This document shows, in pieces, positions 12,330 through 26,192 of a DNA stretch of 64,000 nucleotides. This DNA comes from Adiantum capillus-veneris (taxonomy: Eukaryota; Streptophyta; Polypodiopsida; Polypodiales; Pteridaceae), in assembly GCA_014529385.2 (NCBI GenBank), contig CM043958.1, positions 84,539,025 through 84,603,024 of the forward strand, read 5' to 3'. A model generated the notes under the pieces. That model had not been told where the DNA came from. It did not search any database and saw nothing but the letters and a program-made list of their open reading frames with translations. The position numbers were made by a program, and so were the translations under genes. Position 1 is the stretch's first letter. The number at the start of each line of letters is the position of its first letter.

Positions 12330-12728
12330 CTAGTCCAATCCGTCAAACCTCTTTTTCTTCTTTTCACCCTTCTTCTGCTCTATGTCCTGCAACTTCTCCT
12401 TCGGCTCCTTGTCCTCGAATGTCAATGACCCTGCGAGCAAAGCATAGCTACCCTGTGCATGGGCCGTCATCCGATGAGGCCTGTATGTTGAAGGCCTTCG
12501 TCTTAGGTAGAACCTTTGTAACATGAGCTTGTCCGTCTCTTGAATAGGAAAAGCACTCATCTGATCATTCTCTCCCGATGGTTGCAGAGGTGTGCCGACA
12601 GTACCGGCCTCATCATCTACCAGTATTGGCCAGGCAACCCGTGGCAATCCAAAAGCACTTGTACCTGTGCCGAAAGGTCTAAAAGTGTCTGTTCTGTAGG
12701 AGCCAAATCCCCCTAGAGGGATCGCCAT
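12330..12728 (-). CDS. Unrecognised 132-residue ORF
   Basis: Open from ATG at 12728 to 12330 on the minus strand. The N-terminal half is rich in G, P and T (MAIPLGGFGSYRTDTFRPFG). The C-terminal end is highly charged, with KKGEKKKKR. I see no signal peptide, membrane segment or known motif. The region is less AT-rich than its surroundings. It may be a fragment of a retroelement gag or of a captured gene. No promoter is evident. Coding status is uncertain. Confidence 0.3.
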   Translation of the reverse strand: MAIPLGGFGSYRTDTFRPFGTGTSAFGLPRVAWPILVDDEAGTVGTPLQPSGENDQMSAFPIQETDKLMLQRFYLRRRPSTYRPHRMTAHAQGSYALLAGSLTFEDKEPKEKLQDIEQKKGEKKKKRFDGLD

Positions 12729-12809
12729 CGCAGCTTTGTGATGGCATACTATAGTAGAGTGGGATGCCTAAGGACTTTTTTATATAGATTCTTCTAGTTC
12801 TAATGTGGG

Positions 12810-14190
12810 TCATTGACCTACCCGCTAAACTTTTGGTTTTATTAGACATATTGTGGCCACCAGATGGGATTTAACCTAACATTAAGCACTTCATATGGGG
12901 CCTTTTTATTGAGCCTTTTGATTATGTTGATTGTCTTTTCCTAAGCTCTTGGTTAATGAACATTCACATGTCCTAATGAGTGGTTAAAAATGGGGAGCAT
13001 TTACCTACCATTAGGTATTGTATTGCTAAGGAAACATGGGGTTGCCCTATTTCTTTTTTAATGCACCTTTTGATCATGTTGATGGGCTTTTACCTAATGC
13101 TAAGCTCTTGGTTCCCATTTTAAAGGAAATAGGTGTTTGTTGGGGAATCTGCTTGAGTATATGATGGCTGTCACTATAATCCATTTGTACTCATTATATC
13201 ACCCATGTTTCTTATTTAAAGGTTAAAGGCAGTAGGCCAAGGCATCCTCCTCTTCATGCTAGGTCCTAGCATGTCCAAGTCATTTGAACTTTTGTCATTC
13301 TCTATATCTTTTGAGTATCTTGAAAACCTTGTCATAAGTTTTGAATTCTTGGTTATGGTTATGGTTTTACTTTTTTAGATTTCTTGAGTTTTCGTAGTTT
13401 CTTGGACCTACTGCTAAACTTTTCATTTTATTGGACATTCATAGTGTCCACTAGATTGGTCTCATTGTGTGTCTTTGAAGTTTAATTAAGCCCTTGGTTA
13501 ATGCATACTATGAGACAACAGGCTGCTTTGGGCCTTTGCTTGATCCTTCTGATTGTATTGTTGGTCATCTTGGACCTACTGCTAAACTTTTGATTTTATT
13601 GGACCATCATGGTGTTCACTAGATTGGCCTTACTGAGTGTCTTTGACCTACAAATAATCCCTTGGTTAGTGCATACTATGGAACATGAGGCTGCTTTGGG
13701 CGTTTTCTTGATCCTTCTGATTTTGTCGAGTGTCTTTTGCTAAGTTCTTGATGGTACTAGGCATTCTTAGTGACCTCCTACGTGGTAAAAAATGGGGATC
13801 TTAAATCTTGGCTATGGTCTTGGGAGTTGAAGAAAGTAGTGATACATGATGCTACTTGTGTTATGCAACACATACTAGGTAATCACTTGCAGTAAATCTT
13901 GATTTGTTGGTTATTATTTTCCTTGGGGTTGCTTATAATTACTTGGGTGTGGTAATACTCGAAATTGCCTAAATCTGACCTAGTTCTGAGTTTCTGGTCA
14001 TGGCAATTGGTGGACATGGGGTTGTTTACGGATTTTTTGTCTGACTACTCTGATGATCTTTTGTTTGTCAGCTATGTACGTCTATCCTATGTAAACTTGA
14101 GCAAAAGACGCCTTTGTAGACCTCGCTTTGTCTTAGGTATTGGTGGACAATCATAGTGTCTCTAAATGGTAAAAAATGGGGCTCATTTAC
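12810..14190. repeat. Degenerate tandem repeat, period about 168 bp
   Basis: Related blocks start with (T)GACCTACYGCTAAACTTTT at 12815, 13404 and 13572; the last two are 168 bp apart. Each continues with a transposed-looking order of shared phrases (TTTTATTGGAC, CACTAGATTGG, CCTTGGTTAATG). A second shared phrase, GGTTAAAAATGGGG or a close variant, occurs near 12977, 13785 and 14165. No ORF is conserved across the units, so this looks like an old minisatellite or repeated untranslated segment. Confidence 0.55.
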
Positions 14191-14489
14191 ATCACAACAT
14201 ATAAAAATCCATTGTGGAAGGACTTTGGGGTGCTCTATCTTTTATTGTAAATCTGGGGTGCAACTGATCAGGTACATGACAATTGACTTTGTCTTGTTGG
14301 TGCCGTTGTTGGAGTGCACGGTTCTTTGGAGTTGATCGTGAAAGCATCGGGATTGTGGCTGTGGGAGAGCTAAGAGGAGTAGAAACATAGAGGAAATTGT
14401 GTGAATTTACATAATCTAGTGTGATTTTATTGTAGATAATAAGAACTTTAAAGTGATATTAGAGAAATAAAAGAGGATTCATATGTACA

Positions 14490-14873
14490 TCAATGACAAC
14501 CATAGTAGATAATTGAGAAACATGAAAGAGTAGTAGCCTTCAATCCATAAACGCTTCCCATTAACGAATTTGATAACCCAAAGTATACTATCCGATTGTA
14601 CATGTTGTTGTTGGTGTAAGCCTTGGTTAAATAACCCAAAAACATAAGCCTTTTCTTCCCCTCTTTCGCTTTGTTGAGAGAGCGAGCACCTACGTAAAAA
14701 GCTTTTTTCTTTTTCCCATCTTCTTGTTCATTGAGATAGAGTGAACCCTTGAGAAATCCTTCCCCCTTCTCCTCCTCTTTCCCTTTGTTGAGATAGAGCA
14801 CGTCAAAGAAGCATAAAACCTCTTCTTTCCCTTCTCCCTTGTTCTTGTCATGCTTTGTCATGTAGCCTTCCAT
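14490..14873 (-). CDS. 127-residue ORF with 19-residue repeats, function unknown
   Basis: Open on the minus strand from ATG at 14873. Residues of roughly 8-85 consist of four tandem 19-residue units of the pattern LYLNxxxExxKKxxFxxG, for example LYLNEQEDGKKKKAFYVGA. These are encoded by 57-bp repeats, so the period is a multiple of three and the frame stays open. The units are lysine/glutamate rich with a hydrophobic tail. No known domain is apparent. The C-terminal part (LSNSLMGSVYGLKATTL) is unrelated to the repeats. No regulatory signals are seen. Real gene, fragment or chance are all possible. Confidence 0.3.
   Translation of the reverse strand: MEGYMTKHDKNKGEGKEEVLCFFDVLYLNKGKEEEKGEGFLKGSLYLNEQEDGKKKKAFYVGARSLNKAKEGKKRLMFLGYLTKAYTNNNMYNRIVYFGLSNSLMGSVYGLKATTLSCFSIIYYGCH
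14617..14850. repeat. 57-bp tandem repeat, about four units
   Basis: The phrase TTGAGAKAGAG, or its position equivalent, recurs at 14674, 14731 and 14788, exactly 57 bp apart. A fourth degenerate unit is near 14845. Units are diverged by substitutions but not by frame-breaking indels. Confidence 0.7.
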
Positions 14874-14879
14874 TAATTA

Positions 14880-15909
14880 GCAGAGTACAAAACCTTGAAT
14901 ATCTCTCAATTGGTGTGGAATTGGCCTATGTGCGCGAGACGCGAAAATGTTCAAAATGGTGTTTTCCTTATCCCATCTAGCCCAATTTTACAGAGAACGA
15001 CTTTTGTAAAAATCTCACAGAATAGCGCTTTGTGGTCTCCCTCATGGATTACAGTTAGTCTCTTCCCCATTTTCTGTTCTATCTTTGACCACATGGCCTC
15101 CGACTACCCAACTTGCCTTGGATATTTTAAGAGTCTTTTTAATATCAATCTTTTCCTTGTATGCATCAAATCCTTGCACTTAGGCTTGCACACTTGCTCT
15201 AACATTTTGGCATAATCATAACATAACCAAAATTATAGAATGCATGCATTCAAATACTTGTCTTCTTCATCTTGTGCTTGCATCGGTACGACATCTACCC
15301 CCTTCAAACTGTACATCCTTCAGCATGTGCCAACATGATTGTAATTTGAATACATAGAAGTTTTTGGCTTTGTGTGTCCTTTAGAAGCGTACATAAAGTT
15401 CAAAATTATTCTAGTCAACCAAGCATTTGCACCCTTCACCGAATGAATTTCCTACTTTAGAACACATAAAGATAACTTGTCAACATCTTCATATCCACTT
15501 GGATTAAATGGTATAATAAGAAATTGTCTTGACACTAGAGCTTCATAAAACCCTACAGCTATATGCGACTGCAAAAACCCATTATATATGTGTATTTTGC
15601 TGACTTCACACAAATAGCACCATAGCTTGGCCCTAATACCATGCAGCCATGTTGAATTCACCTTCAAATTGTTTTTGGATCCACTTGGTTTGAGCTTCAT
15701 ATTTGAGCACATAGCACCTGTAATATTTGCAAAACATGAAAACATGTCCTAAATAAAGAGAAAACACCCAAATTATGTTGGTAATTGGCAACATATTGTT
15801 TCTCTTGGCGTGCACACAAGAGCAACTGGTGGCAACCATAAAATCCCTGAGATGATCAACAATAAGGGGAATACAATAAAAAACCCATATCAGGCATTAC
15901 AAAAATTTT
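14880..15909. other. No recognisable feature
   Basis: AT-rich DNA without recognisable domains. The open stretches at 14895-15215 (+) and 15452-15839 (-) show no known motif. The TSD candidate AATTTT (15904-15909) of the next element is the last part. Confidence 0.5.
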
Positions 15910-16334
15910 GAGCTCATTTTTGGGCCTTGTAAGAAATTGCTGATATGGCACAATTTTCAAAGTGGGGATTGGTAGTATTTTGCAAATAAGATCCAAATTT
16001 GTAGGAGGTTGATATTTAGAATCTACTCTTCAAATGCTATCTATTGGTTTATAGCATGCATGTATCAGACATCACCTTCATATAGATTTAGAAAAAGGTG
16101 ATTTTAGAAAACTGTAACAGTAACAAAAACTAGCTAATTGAAAAAATGGCATAACTTTCATAGAGCTCTTCCAAACTTTTCCAACCTTGGCTCTTTAGAA
16201 TTCAATTTTGAAAAGCATTCCAGTGATAGGTCATATCATGGGATTCTGAGCAATACTTAGAAGGGTTTATTGAGTTTCTCTCTTTTGAGTAGCTTTGATG
16301 ATGTGGCACCCTTAAAAGGCCCAAAAATGAGCTC
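15910..16334. mobile_element. MITE-like element with about 24-bp near-perfect TIRs
   Basis: The left end reads GAGCTCATTTTTGGGCCTTG and the right end, read inward, GAGCTCATTTTTGGGCCTTT. Similarity continues as TAAG and a TGCYRAYATGRCAC-like block a little further in. A 6-bp direct repeat AATTTT flanks it (15904-15909 and 16335-16340). It is 425 bp with no ORF. TIR plus short length fits a non-autonomous DNA transposon; the superfamily is undetermined, because the A/T-run flank could also hide a longer duplication. Confidence 0.7.
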
Positions 16335-16340
16335 AATTTT

Positions 16341-18929
<2,589 letters not shown>

Positions 18930-20370
18930 GTCATGTTACAGAGCTCAATTTACATATCATCAATACATTTTGGCAACAAGTATGTTTATGTATGCCCTCT
19001 AGTCCTCCTCCACATCCAGAAGCAAACACCATGTGTGTACACTGCATCACAGAGAGCTTCTTGTCAAAATTGGCCACTTGAAGCCATTGGTGGATGCAAT
19101 TGAGAGAGGAAGGACAGTAGTCCTTCCTCCAACAATGCACCTATCTAGATACTCAAGCTCGAACAAGGGCCTTACATTTGTTGCAAAATAAGGTAATCAC
19201 ACGTGTACCTGTCATAAACATGTGCCCACGTAATTGGGAAATATTCTAAAACAAATGAACGTGCTTGAAGGTTAGGTTCCAAATCAATAACTCTGTGCAT
19301 GCACTTGATGGCACTGTTATATTTAAATCAACTTTCCAAATTCTCATGTTTGAAAAAGAACCGCATACACCCAATGCACTTAAACCCACTCATTAGATCA
19401 AAAGACAATGTTGAAACACTGCTTCTAAAAACGCCAACAAAGGTACAAACATATGAAATTTTACATCTTCACAAGGAAACCCCCAGCTTTGGAATTCGCA
19501 CCCAAGGAAGACAAATATATTTATTTCTCGGGTTCTCCACAATAAAGCTCATTTGATGGAAACCGATCGGATTGGAGAAAGAAGCAAATGTTAATAAATG
19601 CATGAGGAGATGTGACCTGCTCATCCTTGTTGAATCTTTTAGCAAATAATACTGCTCCATTCTCTCAAAGTGCATACGACAGATTGCTTTCCCCATGAGA
19701 AAGCACCCACTCCATAAGGTTCATCTCACCCATGTGGAGAGCTTGGTATTCTAGTGCTTCCAAGTAATGTGAAAATCCAAGATTCAAAACATTCAATGGC
19801 TTCAAGACCTTCACTAAAATGATAGGGTGAATCCAAACTAGCTGTAATTCCTTCAACTTCCACGGCTTGTTACCTAAAAACACATGTAAATACTCCACAT
19901 ACTTGACCTATTCTTTTGTTAGTAATCCACCCATTTTGGTTTTTTTCCTATCAAGTCTCACCTCCAAAAATGATTTACCTGATGACTTGGCACAATCAAA
20001 GTGCAGTGCAAGAAAATACTCATTCGGAAGAGCACGCTCAAGGAAATCCACTGCATCTCTAGTTATAAGGCTCACATCGCAAATCAGCAAGCTCGGAATG
20101 CAGATGTATTTCATAAATGAAAAGACTGTATCACACTCCTACTTTGACCTTAAGGAGTCTTCTAGAGAGAGAAATCCCTGTGTGGATAAATGACGTAGGA
20201 ATGTGGAAGGATGTGCTTTGCAACAGCGGCGTCACAAGCAATAGGGTATCTTTTTGGCAATAAAAGTCTACTTGTAGTCCCCTTAGCATAGACTTCCATT
20301 TGATTCCAATGGACACCTAATGCAATATAAAAGCATGACATTGCTCCTTGACAAAATTTTGTAAGCATCC
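18930..20370 (-). pseudogene. Long decayed coding-like region, unidentified
   Basis: Several minus-strand open stretches follow one another across small frameshifts: 20162-20368, 20131-20316, 19908-20114 (contains CDVSLITRDAVDFLERAL), 19665-19898 (contains ALHMGEMNLMEWVLS) and 19469-19696. Further upstream-to-downstream debris continues to 18930, including AIKCMHRVIDLEPN, which looks faintly TPR-like. The consistent strand and protein-like composition suggest one broken gene of 300 or more codons. I cannot name the family. Host gene relic or an unfamiliar transposon ORF are both possible. Confidence 0.35.
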
Positions 20371-20535
20371 TTTCAATAATGAGTTAAAATAGGTGCATCT
20401 TTGAAAATTATGCAATCTAGCGTCCCACTAGGATTTGATACCTACCTAGTAGCTATAAAAAGAAATATAAGAAAAATACATAGAATGTATAGATATCAAA
20501 AAGAACACTAGGTATAGGATTTTTGTGTAGGAGAT

Positions 20536-21342
20536 TGGGAGAATGGTTGCTTCATGTCCAATCTTGCTTGCACACTTTTTTGTCAACCTCCCACCATCTC
20601 TGCAAATTTCCAAGTACACACACACCTAAACTATGAAAAAAAAAAACACACACACACACACACATGCACGCACACACACACAAGCTTGATAATAAAAGAG
20701 TGTAATGATGTAAGAGAGTAAAAGAGAAGATGTATACTTGATTAGAGAGTACACATCATAACACAACATAGCATAAGAGAGAGGGAAGAGAAAATTGAGA
20801 GCATCTACACAGAAAAGGCCTAAAGTTTGTGTGCCCACCATGGCACCACTTGTGGAGCTTGGTATTTAATAATTGATATTGCTTGTTGGTGCTAAAACTT
20901 GGAGGCCCCTCTTTTACACTTAGTCCGCTTTAGTTATGAGTGGAGCATATCACTTATTGCATGACTCTCTTAGGGTGAGTTCTCACTATCCTATCTACAA
21001 AGAATATCACTTTAATTATGAGTGGAGCATATCACTTTAGTTATGAGTGGAGCATATCACTTTAGTTATGAGTGGAGCATATCACTTGTTGCATGACCCT
21101 CTTAGGGTGAGTTCTCACTATCCTATCTACAAAGCAGCCATATTGGTTTATTGATAAACGATATAAAACATTGTGAAATTATTAAATGGCTGAGGAATTA
21201 TTTATTGCCGATGCCTTCTCCTCAACTCCCAAAATTCCAATCTACAAATCATCAAATCACGCTTAGTACAGTATAGTAATTAACCATTTCACTCCAACTA
21301 TCCCAATCTACATAGAACAGGAGGGAGCCCAGTCTCGTAATA
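20536..21342 (-). repeat. 3' LTR of Gypsy-A1 with internal tandem duplications
   Basis: Matches the LTR at 53825-54526 through most of its length. It begins TGGGAGAA and ends CTCGTAATA, where the other copy ends CTCGTAACA, so the terminal CA is mutated. The adjacent minus-strand AGAGGGAGAGA (21343-21355) is the polypurine tract. It is about 105 bp longer than the other copy because of duplications at 20927-21135. Confidence 0.85.
20927..21135. repeat. 25-bp and ~130-bp tandem duplications inside the LTR
   Basis: The phrase TTTAGTTATGAGTGGAGCAT starts at about 20929, 21011 (one variant base), 21036 and 21061; the last three are 25 bp apart. The following block CACTTRTTGCATGAC to CTATCTACAAAG is also present twice (from about 20951 and 21083). 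The homologous LTR at 53825 has a single copy of each. Confidence 0.85.
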
Positions 21343-21699
21343 TCTCTCCCTCTAGGGATAGAAACTGTCCTCAGTTTCTCAATAGAGAATCAACTAGCCG
21401 TGAGTGATGAAATGTGTGGAGAAGACCTGGTAAGTTTCAAAAAAATAAAGGCATACATTTAGCATCTTCTCTAGGATGGCCTTCAAAAGTCAAAAGATAA
21501 AGATTATAAACCATGCTAGTACATGTAGTTGTGGTCTCATGATCAACTATTTATTAAGGGATGAGTTGCTCTTTATGATCTACAAGTGTGGGTGGTTCTT
21601 ATGAATACATATGATGTGTAGGTAGGTGTCCTAGAAAGGGTCATAATAAACTAATGTGAAATGCATTGTAAATGTGCCAACGTGAAGGTAATTCTAAAA

Positions 21700-22760
21700 G
21701 AAATGAAACATCATTGATCACAACAAGAATTTTGAATGGACCATAAAAAATAGGAGCAATCTTAACAAAAATATTATATCAACACTTTTAATTTTTCTCT
21801 TTTCAATTCGAAGCATAATATAATCTCCTTCTTTAAATGCATGTGGTTTATGGTGCTTGTTAGTATGCTTAATGCACAGTTCTTGTGAATGTTTAATATA
21901 AAAATTTACACTCATTAATTTCATGAAAATTTATAATAAAATTACCAGTAGCATACACAATGTTAAAAACTCATGAAGCATGAGTAGGAAGAGAATAGCC
22001 ATATATAATCTCAAATGGAGACTTACCTGTAGCAGAGTGTGTTGTGTTGTTATAAGCAAACTGTAAAATATGGAGATAATCATCCCACTTCTTGGGTTCA
22101 GAAGACACATAAGCTTTTAATAAGTCAATAATAATGAAATTAGTGACTTTTGTTTGACAACTAGATTCAAGATGGAATGCAAAAGTGAAATCAAATTGTG
22201 CTAAGATTTTCAAAAACTATAGTCCAAAAGGAAAACCATGATGAGGAAAAACGTCTTCTAAAAAGAGAAGTGCAGCTTGATGTGCAGTGAGAGTTTTCTT
22301 GCATGGGATGAAATATGCTTGCTTAAAAAAATGATCAATAAGTCCAAATCATGTCATGTCTGTGAGCAGTGAGTGGGAAACCAATGATAAAGTCTTTCAG
22401 GAATAGGGAGAGGATGTAATAACCTAATTCTTAGCTGTTTCTTCTTTAATCTCTTGGCAAATGAGACAAGGAGAAACATACTATTTGGCATCACTTTTCA
22501 TAGTAGGCCAATAAAAATCATGACATAAATTTTGGAAAGTAGAAGCAAAGCCTCTTATGTCAAGCATAAGGTGGTTTGTATAACTCTTCAATGAGAAAAA
22601 CTCGAAATGGTTTTGTGACGCACAATTTCTATTTGAAATAAAGGAAATTCTCTTGTATAGTCTATTCAAGAAAGGTGTGCACTGAATTTTCAAGCATATG
22701 CAACCAAGTGGTTTAAAGTCATTGTCTTGTGCATAAGTATCAGGCATAGAACTAAATGAA
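21700..22760 (-). pseudogene. Gypsy-A1 integrase, decayed
   Basis: The peptide at 21971-22213 contains FAYNNTTHSATGKSPFEI, the conserved integrase block after the catalytic glutamate. The peptide at 22481-22747 contains RGFASTFQNLCHDFYWPTM, which is the zinc-binding entry region. The intervening core is interrupted by stops and frameshifts. Integrase inserts the cDNA copy into the genome; this one cannot be functional. Confidence 0.85.
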
Positions 22761-22906
22761 GTTCCCGTAATTATAGATAGATAGTTAAGAGAGGGTGTTC
22801 AACTCAAAGAATCAGGTAAAATGTTTTCTTTACCACGTTGGTATTGAATGTTGGGTTGAAATCTTTGAATGAAGTCATCCCACTTAATATGCCTATCATC
22901 TATTAA

Positions 22907-24245
22907 CACTAGGTTGATAACCTAACAGGACATAAAAGTGTCCTTTCAGGGTTTTGAAAAAAACCTCCAAAACCATTGTAGATCCACTCATTTTGTAAAC
23001 TCCTTTCATGAGGTTATAGTTCAAGGACTACTACACATGTAAAAAAATATGAAACTTGTAAAATTTCTCATCTTTTGGTCACACCAAGCCTCCAAAGTTG
23101 ATGGATCAGTACATTTTCATCAAAACAGTCGTTTATTACGTTTTGTTGCATAAAAATAAGATTAGGGATTTTTGTAGGACTTGAGATAAATTCCCTAGTT
23201 AACTTCAATGGGTTGGTGATCAGAACATATGATTGCTTCTCACTCACTATTTTTTGTTTTCCCAAAAGAAATAGGTATAAAAAAGTTGAATTTTTACCAT
23301 TCTGCAAACCTATTATCAAAGTTTCTATAGCCACGCTAAATACAAATAATATATGCATGTTTTCTTAGTTCCCTATTGTCCTTTAGGTTCATAAGGAGCC
23401 ATGGAGCATGTCAAAAGAATATTATATCTCTTACCAAGGGGAATCTTGGGGACAAAGATGAAGTGCTAAATACAGCAAACATGGAAAAACTGGGTTCAAC
23501 ATTATGAGTTGTAGAATCCCATAGAAACTATTCAATATCTACCCAAAATTGATCCTTATGACTAGATATGGTTACTACCTACAAAATGCATGTAGTTGTC
23601 ACAAGAAACTAACAATATTGAAAAAGCTATACTTGATATACTAGAATGTTTGGTTTTCTTCTATAATTGAAAAAATCAACCATCGTTGTCTACTATGCAA
23701 AATAGGGTATTAGGTGCCCCAAAACTCAAGAAATATTAGCTTTATGTTACAATATGCGACATAGAAAATCAAACTGCATTTGGATATCATGAAAGCCACC
23801 AAAAAAATCATAGAAGAGCTAAAATTGGCTCAAAAACAGGATTTGACAATTTTTGTAATTTGGTCATAACTTACAACTTTAACATTTATTTCTCCCTAGA
23901 AGCATCAGGACATGTTGAGGACTACTAAAGATAGTTCTCTCGCATTATAGACCTCACAAACATGAATTCTAGAGTGGTATAGTTGCAAAAAGTTGAAAAA
24001 AGCAAAAAACAGGACCCGTTTTTTCACACAGTTTAGGTTGTGAAATGTTGTGCAAGGACAAGGTTAAAGATGGAATTGATATTCCAAAAAAATGTGGAGT
24101 TTTTTTCAGCTCATGAGACAACTTTCTAGATAGATAGCACCTCAAAATCCATTTTGAAACTCTTGACATAATTCAAGGAAAATGGTCACTTCACAGGACA
24201 TAAAAGTGTCCCAGGACATAAAAGTGTCCCATTACCAACCTAGTG
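22907..24245. mobile_element. Non-autonomous TIR DNA transposon with TTAA flanks, copy 2
   Basis: A 1339-bp copy with ends CACTAGGTTGATAAC and, inward from the right, CACTAGGTTGGTAAT. It carries one subterminal GGACATAAAAGTGTCC at the left and two at the right. TTAA is at 22903-22906 and 24246-24249. The homologous Gypsy-A2 at 45205-45228 reads ATCTATTAAGGGTTGAG with a single TTAA and no insert, so this is a direct view of the empty target. The insertion is therefore precise with a 4-bp TTAA duplication. No transposase ORF is present. Confidence 0.92.
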
Positions 24246-24289
24246 TTAAGGGTTGAGTTAACAAGTACTTGATACTTTGCTGGTCTGTT

Positions 24290-25140
24290 TTAATTATTGA
24301 TCAACACATTGCCACATACATCACTACAAATGCAATCACAAGAGTCCTCATTATCAAGGTGGTCTACAATCTTCTTAGTAGCATCATCAATCTCTTTCAT
24401 AGACTCATCCATAGAGTGAACATAAGAAAAATCTTCATATGTAGTATCCTCATATACATAATTACCTTCATTGACCTTCAAATCATCCTCTAGTACTACA
24501 CATAAAGAAGAGGGACACTCAACATCCACTTTAGCTTCATATACAAGCTCCCTTTTGTACATACAATAGACATGTCATCAATGGTATCCATATCTTGATC
24601 CTCATAATAATCCTATTTGAAACTTCACTAAGTGCATTCTTTTCCTTTCCATTCACTTTCACATCAGCATCATTCACTGGCATAAACAGCAAGGATGGCA
24701 TAATATGTACATTCTTATTAGAATCTTTCCTCTCATTACATGCCTTTTTATCTTTCTCAAGAGAAACACCATGATACAATATTACATTAGAGGCCCTTTT
24801 TGTATCTACATCAATGCATAGAGAAACCTTTGGCTCCACATCACCCTGCGATTCAATCTCTCTCAATATCTCTAGCTTCCATTCCTTATGATTTGCAACC
24901 TTTACTACATCATCAAATGCCTTTGGTATTTTACGCTCAGCCATAAATCTCACATCAACCCTCAAAATTTGCATAAACATGCTCAATTTAAGCATAAGAG
25001 GAGGAACCTCATTGCCCAAAGCAACACACCACCTCTTCCACAAATCATTATACTATTTCAAAAAGACATCTATATCTTGGGGGTGATCATGGTGACAATA
25101 AGAGAGTGGAGTGTCCTCTCTTCCCACTGAATGACCTCTT
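24290..25140 (-). pseudogene. Ty3-gypsy gag-type fragment
   Basis: Open stretches at 24537-25043 and 24290-24562 on the minus strand. The upstream one contains PLMLKLSMFMQILRVDVRF followed by a block ending FDDVVKVANHKEW. This pattern (hydrophobic helix, then L..DVR, then D....A...E) is typical of gypsy-type gag capsid C-terminal regions. The downstream part is acidic and unrecognised. It abuts Gypsy-A1 at about 24300 and may belong to a different family. Confidence 0.5.
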
Positions 25141-26190
25141 TCTAGATTTTTTCAGACTCTTTAGGTGCCAATGCTTTGAGTTCTAGTTTTACTAGACTAT
25201 TTAAGTTAGGCACTAATGAAGGTCTCACTTTTGCAGGGGCATCTGGGTGGACTCACTGTTTGGTTTTGTTAGACACTACAAAAATTAGAGTGCTTTTGAA
25301 TTCCTCATGGGTTTTTTAGTGCTTCATCATCTTTGTTAGTTTGTTTATCCTTGTCTGCCAATGCAACTTTAAGTGAACTCTTCAAGCTCTCTATCTTTGC
25401 TTGGTAGCCTTGCTCTTTTTGCATGAAACTTATTACTAGCTACCTCCACTGCATCTGGTCAATCTTTAACTCCATCTCCAAGTCTTGATTTCTTTTTCTA
25501 GTGTTTGATAGGCCCGATCTGAACCTTGTAGTTTCAGGATTGTAGGATTTGCTTTAAGTTTTGCAAGAAGCTTGTTTTGATCTCTCTCTGGTTTTTTCTT
25601 GAGCTACCTATAGATTTTCCATTTCTAATTGTGTATGCAGTCAACAGGCATGCATATTTGTATCCAAAAGAGTTTTGTTCACCTCTTGTATCTTCCATTC
25701 TTGACCTTTTGTAGTGGAAAATAGCTGCTCCATAACAGTTAGCATTGTATGCATCTCTTTTGTGTGTCTCTGATCTTTAGTATGTAGGTCCTTGATCAAT
25801 GCCTAGGATTGATCATGCATAGTGTTCTTTGATATCTAAGGTCCAAATACTTCCTTGTCGAGTGTGGACTTTGGTTTTTTAGTAGTTCTACCATTGAATG
25901 GATGTGATGTACAAAGTCTTCTATATCTTCCAGAGGAGCCATTTGGTTGGAAGTGGATGTATTGCCCTCCTCTCTAGCTTCCAATTGCTTAGCTTTGCTT
26001 TTGTCTTTTTTTTCATCCTTAGCTAGAGTTACTTCTCTTGGACTCTGTGGTATATGGTCCTCAACGTCACCCTTTTGCTGACTTTGTTTTATGTCCACAA
26101 GTTGGTCACCTTCTAAAGGATCTTGTTGTATTATAGACAAAGTTGGCTGCTTTGTCTACATTGCAATGGTTGATGCAGGTATAGCTACTT
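25141..26190 (-). pseudogene. Coiled-coil protein relic
   Basis: The minus strand encodes charged, heptad-like sequence across several stops, for example KTREXXRSKQAS, NTRKRNQDLEMELKIDQMQW and GYQAKIESLKSSLKVALADKD. A 114-residue open stretch lies at 25796-26140 and is rich in K, E and D. It directly abuts the truncated integrase of Gypsy-B at about 26200. It may be the 5'-most part of an element whose gag is at 24290-25140, or a separate host-gene relic. No specific family assigned. Confidence 0.4.
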
Positions 26191-26192
26191 CT

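Larger units (their letters stand above)
20536..24300 (-). mobile_element. Ty3-gypsy fragment Gypsy-A1 (3' LTR to RNase H), split by a TTAA element
   Basis: The minus-strand element keeps its 3' LTR (20536-21342), a polypurine tract next to it, and integrase. It then has RNase H-side sequence running up to 22906 and again from 24246 to about 24300. The gap is the inserted TTAA element. Integrase peptides match Gypsy-A2 at 44.1-45.2 kb closely (KPKKW.. / SPFEIIYGYSLPT-type blocks), so both belong to one family. The RT, protease and gag portions are missing; other gag debris abuts at about 24300. Confidence 0.85.

Noticed and set aside
22907-24245. Assignment of the TTAA element to EnSpm/CACTA
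   Set aside because: The terminal CACTA fits, but the 4-bp TTAA duplication demonstrated by the empty site does not fit a 3-bp target, so the class was left open.
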